Assembly: GCA_963714055.1 (NCBI GenBank)
Contig: OY970227.1
Coordinates: forward strand, 558,001-622,000
Source: JACDBE01 sp963714055
GTDB taxonomy: Bacteria; Actinomycetota; Acidimicrobiia; Spongiisociales; UBA5794
Reading direction: 5' to 3'
DNA: 64,000 nt
In this document: positions 63,259-64,000 of the stretch, piece after piece
Layout of the letters: every line of letters starts with the position of its first letter
Position numbering within the stretch: the stretch's first letter is position 1
The notes under the pieces: model-generated
Seen by the model: only the letters and a program-made list of their open reading frames with translations
Told to the model about the DNA's origin: nothing
The model's database searches: none
Made by a program: the position numbers and the translations under genes

Positions 63259-64000
63259 ATGGATCACCGAGCGACCTTGGGTCGGAGCAGCCTCGGGGTT
63301 CCCCGGCTCGGAGTGGGCGCCATGACCTGGGGAGAGGCACGAGGAATCGCCCGTCTCCATCCCGCCCAGATGGCCTACGGCGGCGCCCACGGAGCCGAAG
63401 AGGAGAAACGGGCCCTGGAGGCCAGCTTGGAGGCGGGAGTCGACCTGTTCGACACCGCCGCCATGTACAGCGCTGGCGCCTCTGAGCGGCGCCTCGGTGA
63501 GCTGGCCGCAGGCCGCGACGTGTTGATCGCCACCAAATTCCCCGCCGGGTTCCGATTCCGCGCCGACGACTTCCCCGAGGAGCTGGAGGCGAGCCTCGCC
63601 AGGCTGGGACGTCCCCGCATCGACCTCTACCAGCATCACTTCCCGACGAGGCGGGTGTCGATCCCGGAGCTGATGGACCAGTTGGCTGATGCGGTCGAGG
63701 CCGGGAAGGTGACCGCTGGCGGTGTAAGCAACTACTCGGCCGACCAGATGCGCCAGGCGCACGCCGCACTCGCCGAACGTGGCATCCCGCTGGCGTCCAA
63801 CCAGGTCGAGTACTCGCTGCTCCACCGGCAACCCGAGACCAACGGGGTCCTCGACGCCTGCCGTGAGCTCGGGGTCACCCTCATCGCCTACACCCCCCTC
63901 GCCGGAGGCCTGCTCACCGGCAGGTACTCGGTCGAGAACCGGCCGGGCGGGTTCTTCCGGCGGGTCCTTCCCCGCTACCGCAAGGATCTGAAGGCCATTA
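63259..64000 (+). CDS. Aldo/keto reductase (3' end outside window)
   Basis: The gene starts at ATG 63259, three bases after the preceding fragment, and is open at the window edge with 247 codons visible. It shows the AKR barrel: TLGRSSLGVPRLGVGAMTWG, the catalytic Asp and Tyr in DLFDTAAMYSAGASE, Lys in VLIATKFPAGF, and His in DLYQHHFP. The NADPH-site motif GVSNYSADQM is also present. It reduces carbonyl compounds and belongs to the TetR-controlled group. Confidence 0.9.
   Translation, partial: MDHRATLGRSSLGVPRLGVGAMTWGEARGIARLHPAQMAYGGAHGAEEEKRALEASLEAGVDLFDTAAMYSAGASERRLGELAAGRDVLIATKFPAGFRFRADDFPEELEASLARLGRPRIDLYQHHFPTRRVSIPELMDQLADAVEAGKVTAGGVSNYSADQMRQAHAALAERGIPLASNQVEYSLLHRQPETNGVLDACRELGVTLIAYTPLAGGLLTGRYSVENRPGGFFRRVLPRYRKDLKAI

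Overview
This is a high-GC, gene-dense stretch of bacterial chromosome, most likely from an uncultured actinobacterium. The evidence is strong TGA stop preference, frequent GTG/TTG starts, an F420-type LLM oxidoreductase beside fragments of deazaflavin-dependent nitroreductases, and PspC/LiaF-like and GerMN/Gmad2 envelope proteins. I cannot place it below phylum with confidence. No rRNA, tRNA, CRISPR array, transposase or phage structural gene is visible.

Layout. 1-3.4 kb: a partial SPFH membrane protein, a secreted M28 peptidase and a secreted SGNH/RTX-repeat protein. 3.5-19.9 kb: the most striking region, five minus-strand genes packed with ATGA-type overlaps. In transcription order they are an S8 subtilisin without signal peptide, an 1136-aa DUF6603-type protein, an 1108-aa protein with an internal membrane hairpin, an 1878-aa giant with an N-terminal coiled coil, and a 620-aa partner. 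I know no described function for this set. 20-26.7 kb: a DUF1801 protein, a 2TM protein, an AarF/UbiB kinase-like protein, and a coupled signalling operon (receiver, membrane histidine kinase, class III cyclase fused to a LuxR-type response regulator). 26.9-36.4 kb: DUF389, a YrhK-like membrane protein, glutamate decarboxylase, a flippase with a degenerate kinase domain, a DHA2 transporter, and a Ppx/GppA phosphatase with a CYTH-like N-terminus. 36.4-39.5 kb: a permease remnant, a small toxin-antitoxin-like pair and small proteins. 39.5-42.1 kb: a zinc metalloprotease with six lectin-like repeats next to a free-standing paralogue of its N-terminal domain. 42.2-53.5 kb: ion transport (MgtE, two P-type ATPases, VIT1-like) and a PspC/LiaF-like envelope operon. 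54-64 kb: a cyclic-2,3-DPG synthetase homologue with a GerMN lipoprotein, a cupredoxin, a PepSY protein, a GT4 glycosyltransferase plus GH130 pair, and a TetR-controlled LLM oxidoreductase / aldo-keto reductase group.

Two window-wide properties matter for any reader. First, more than a dozen clearly real genes carry a single-base frameshift, mostly one extra base, about one per 4 kb. This looks like residual long-read indel error, so the genes are given here at their reconstructed full extents. Second, at least six gene fragments lie between intact genes (permease, SDR joined to acyl carrier protein, amino-acid permease, two nitroreductases, Hsp20). They suggest either real deletion and decay or assembly collapse.
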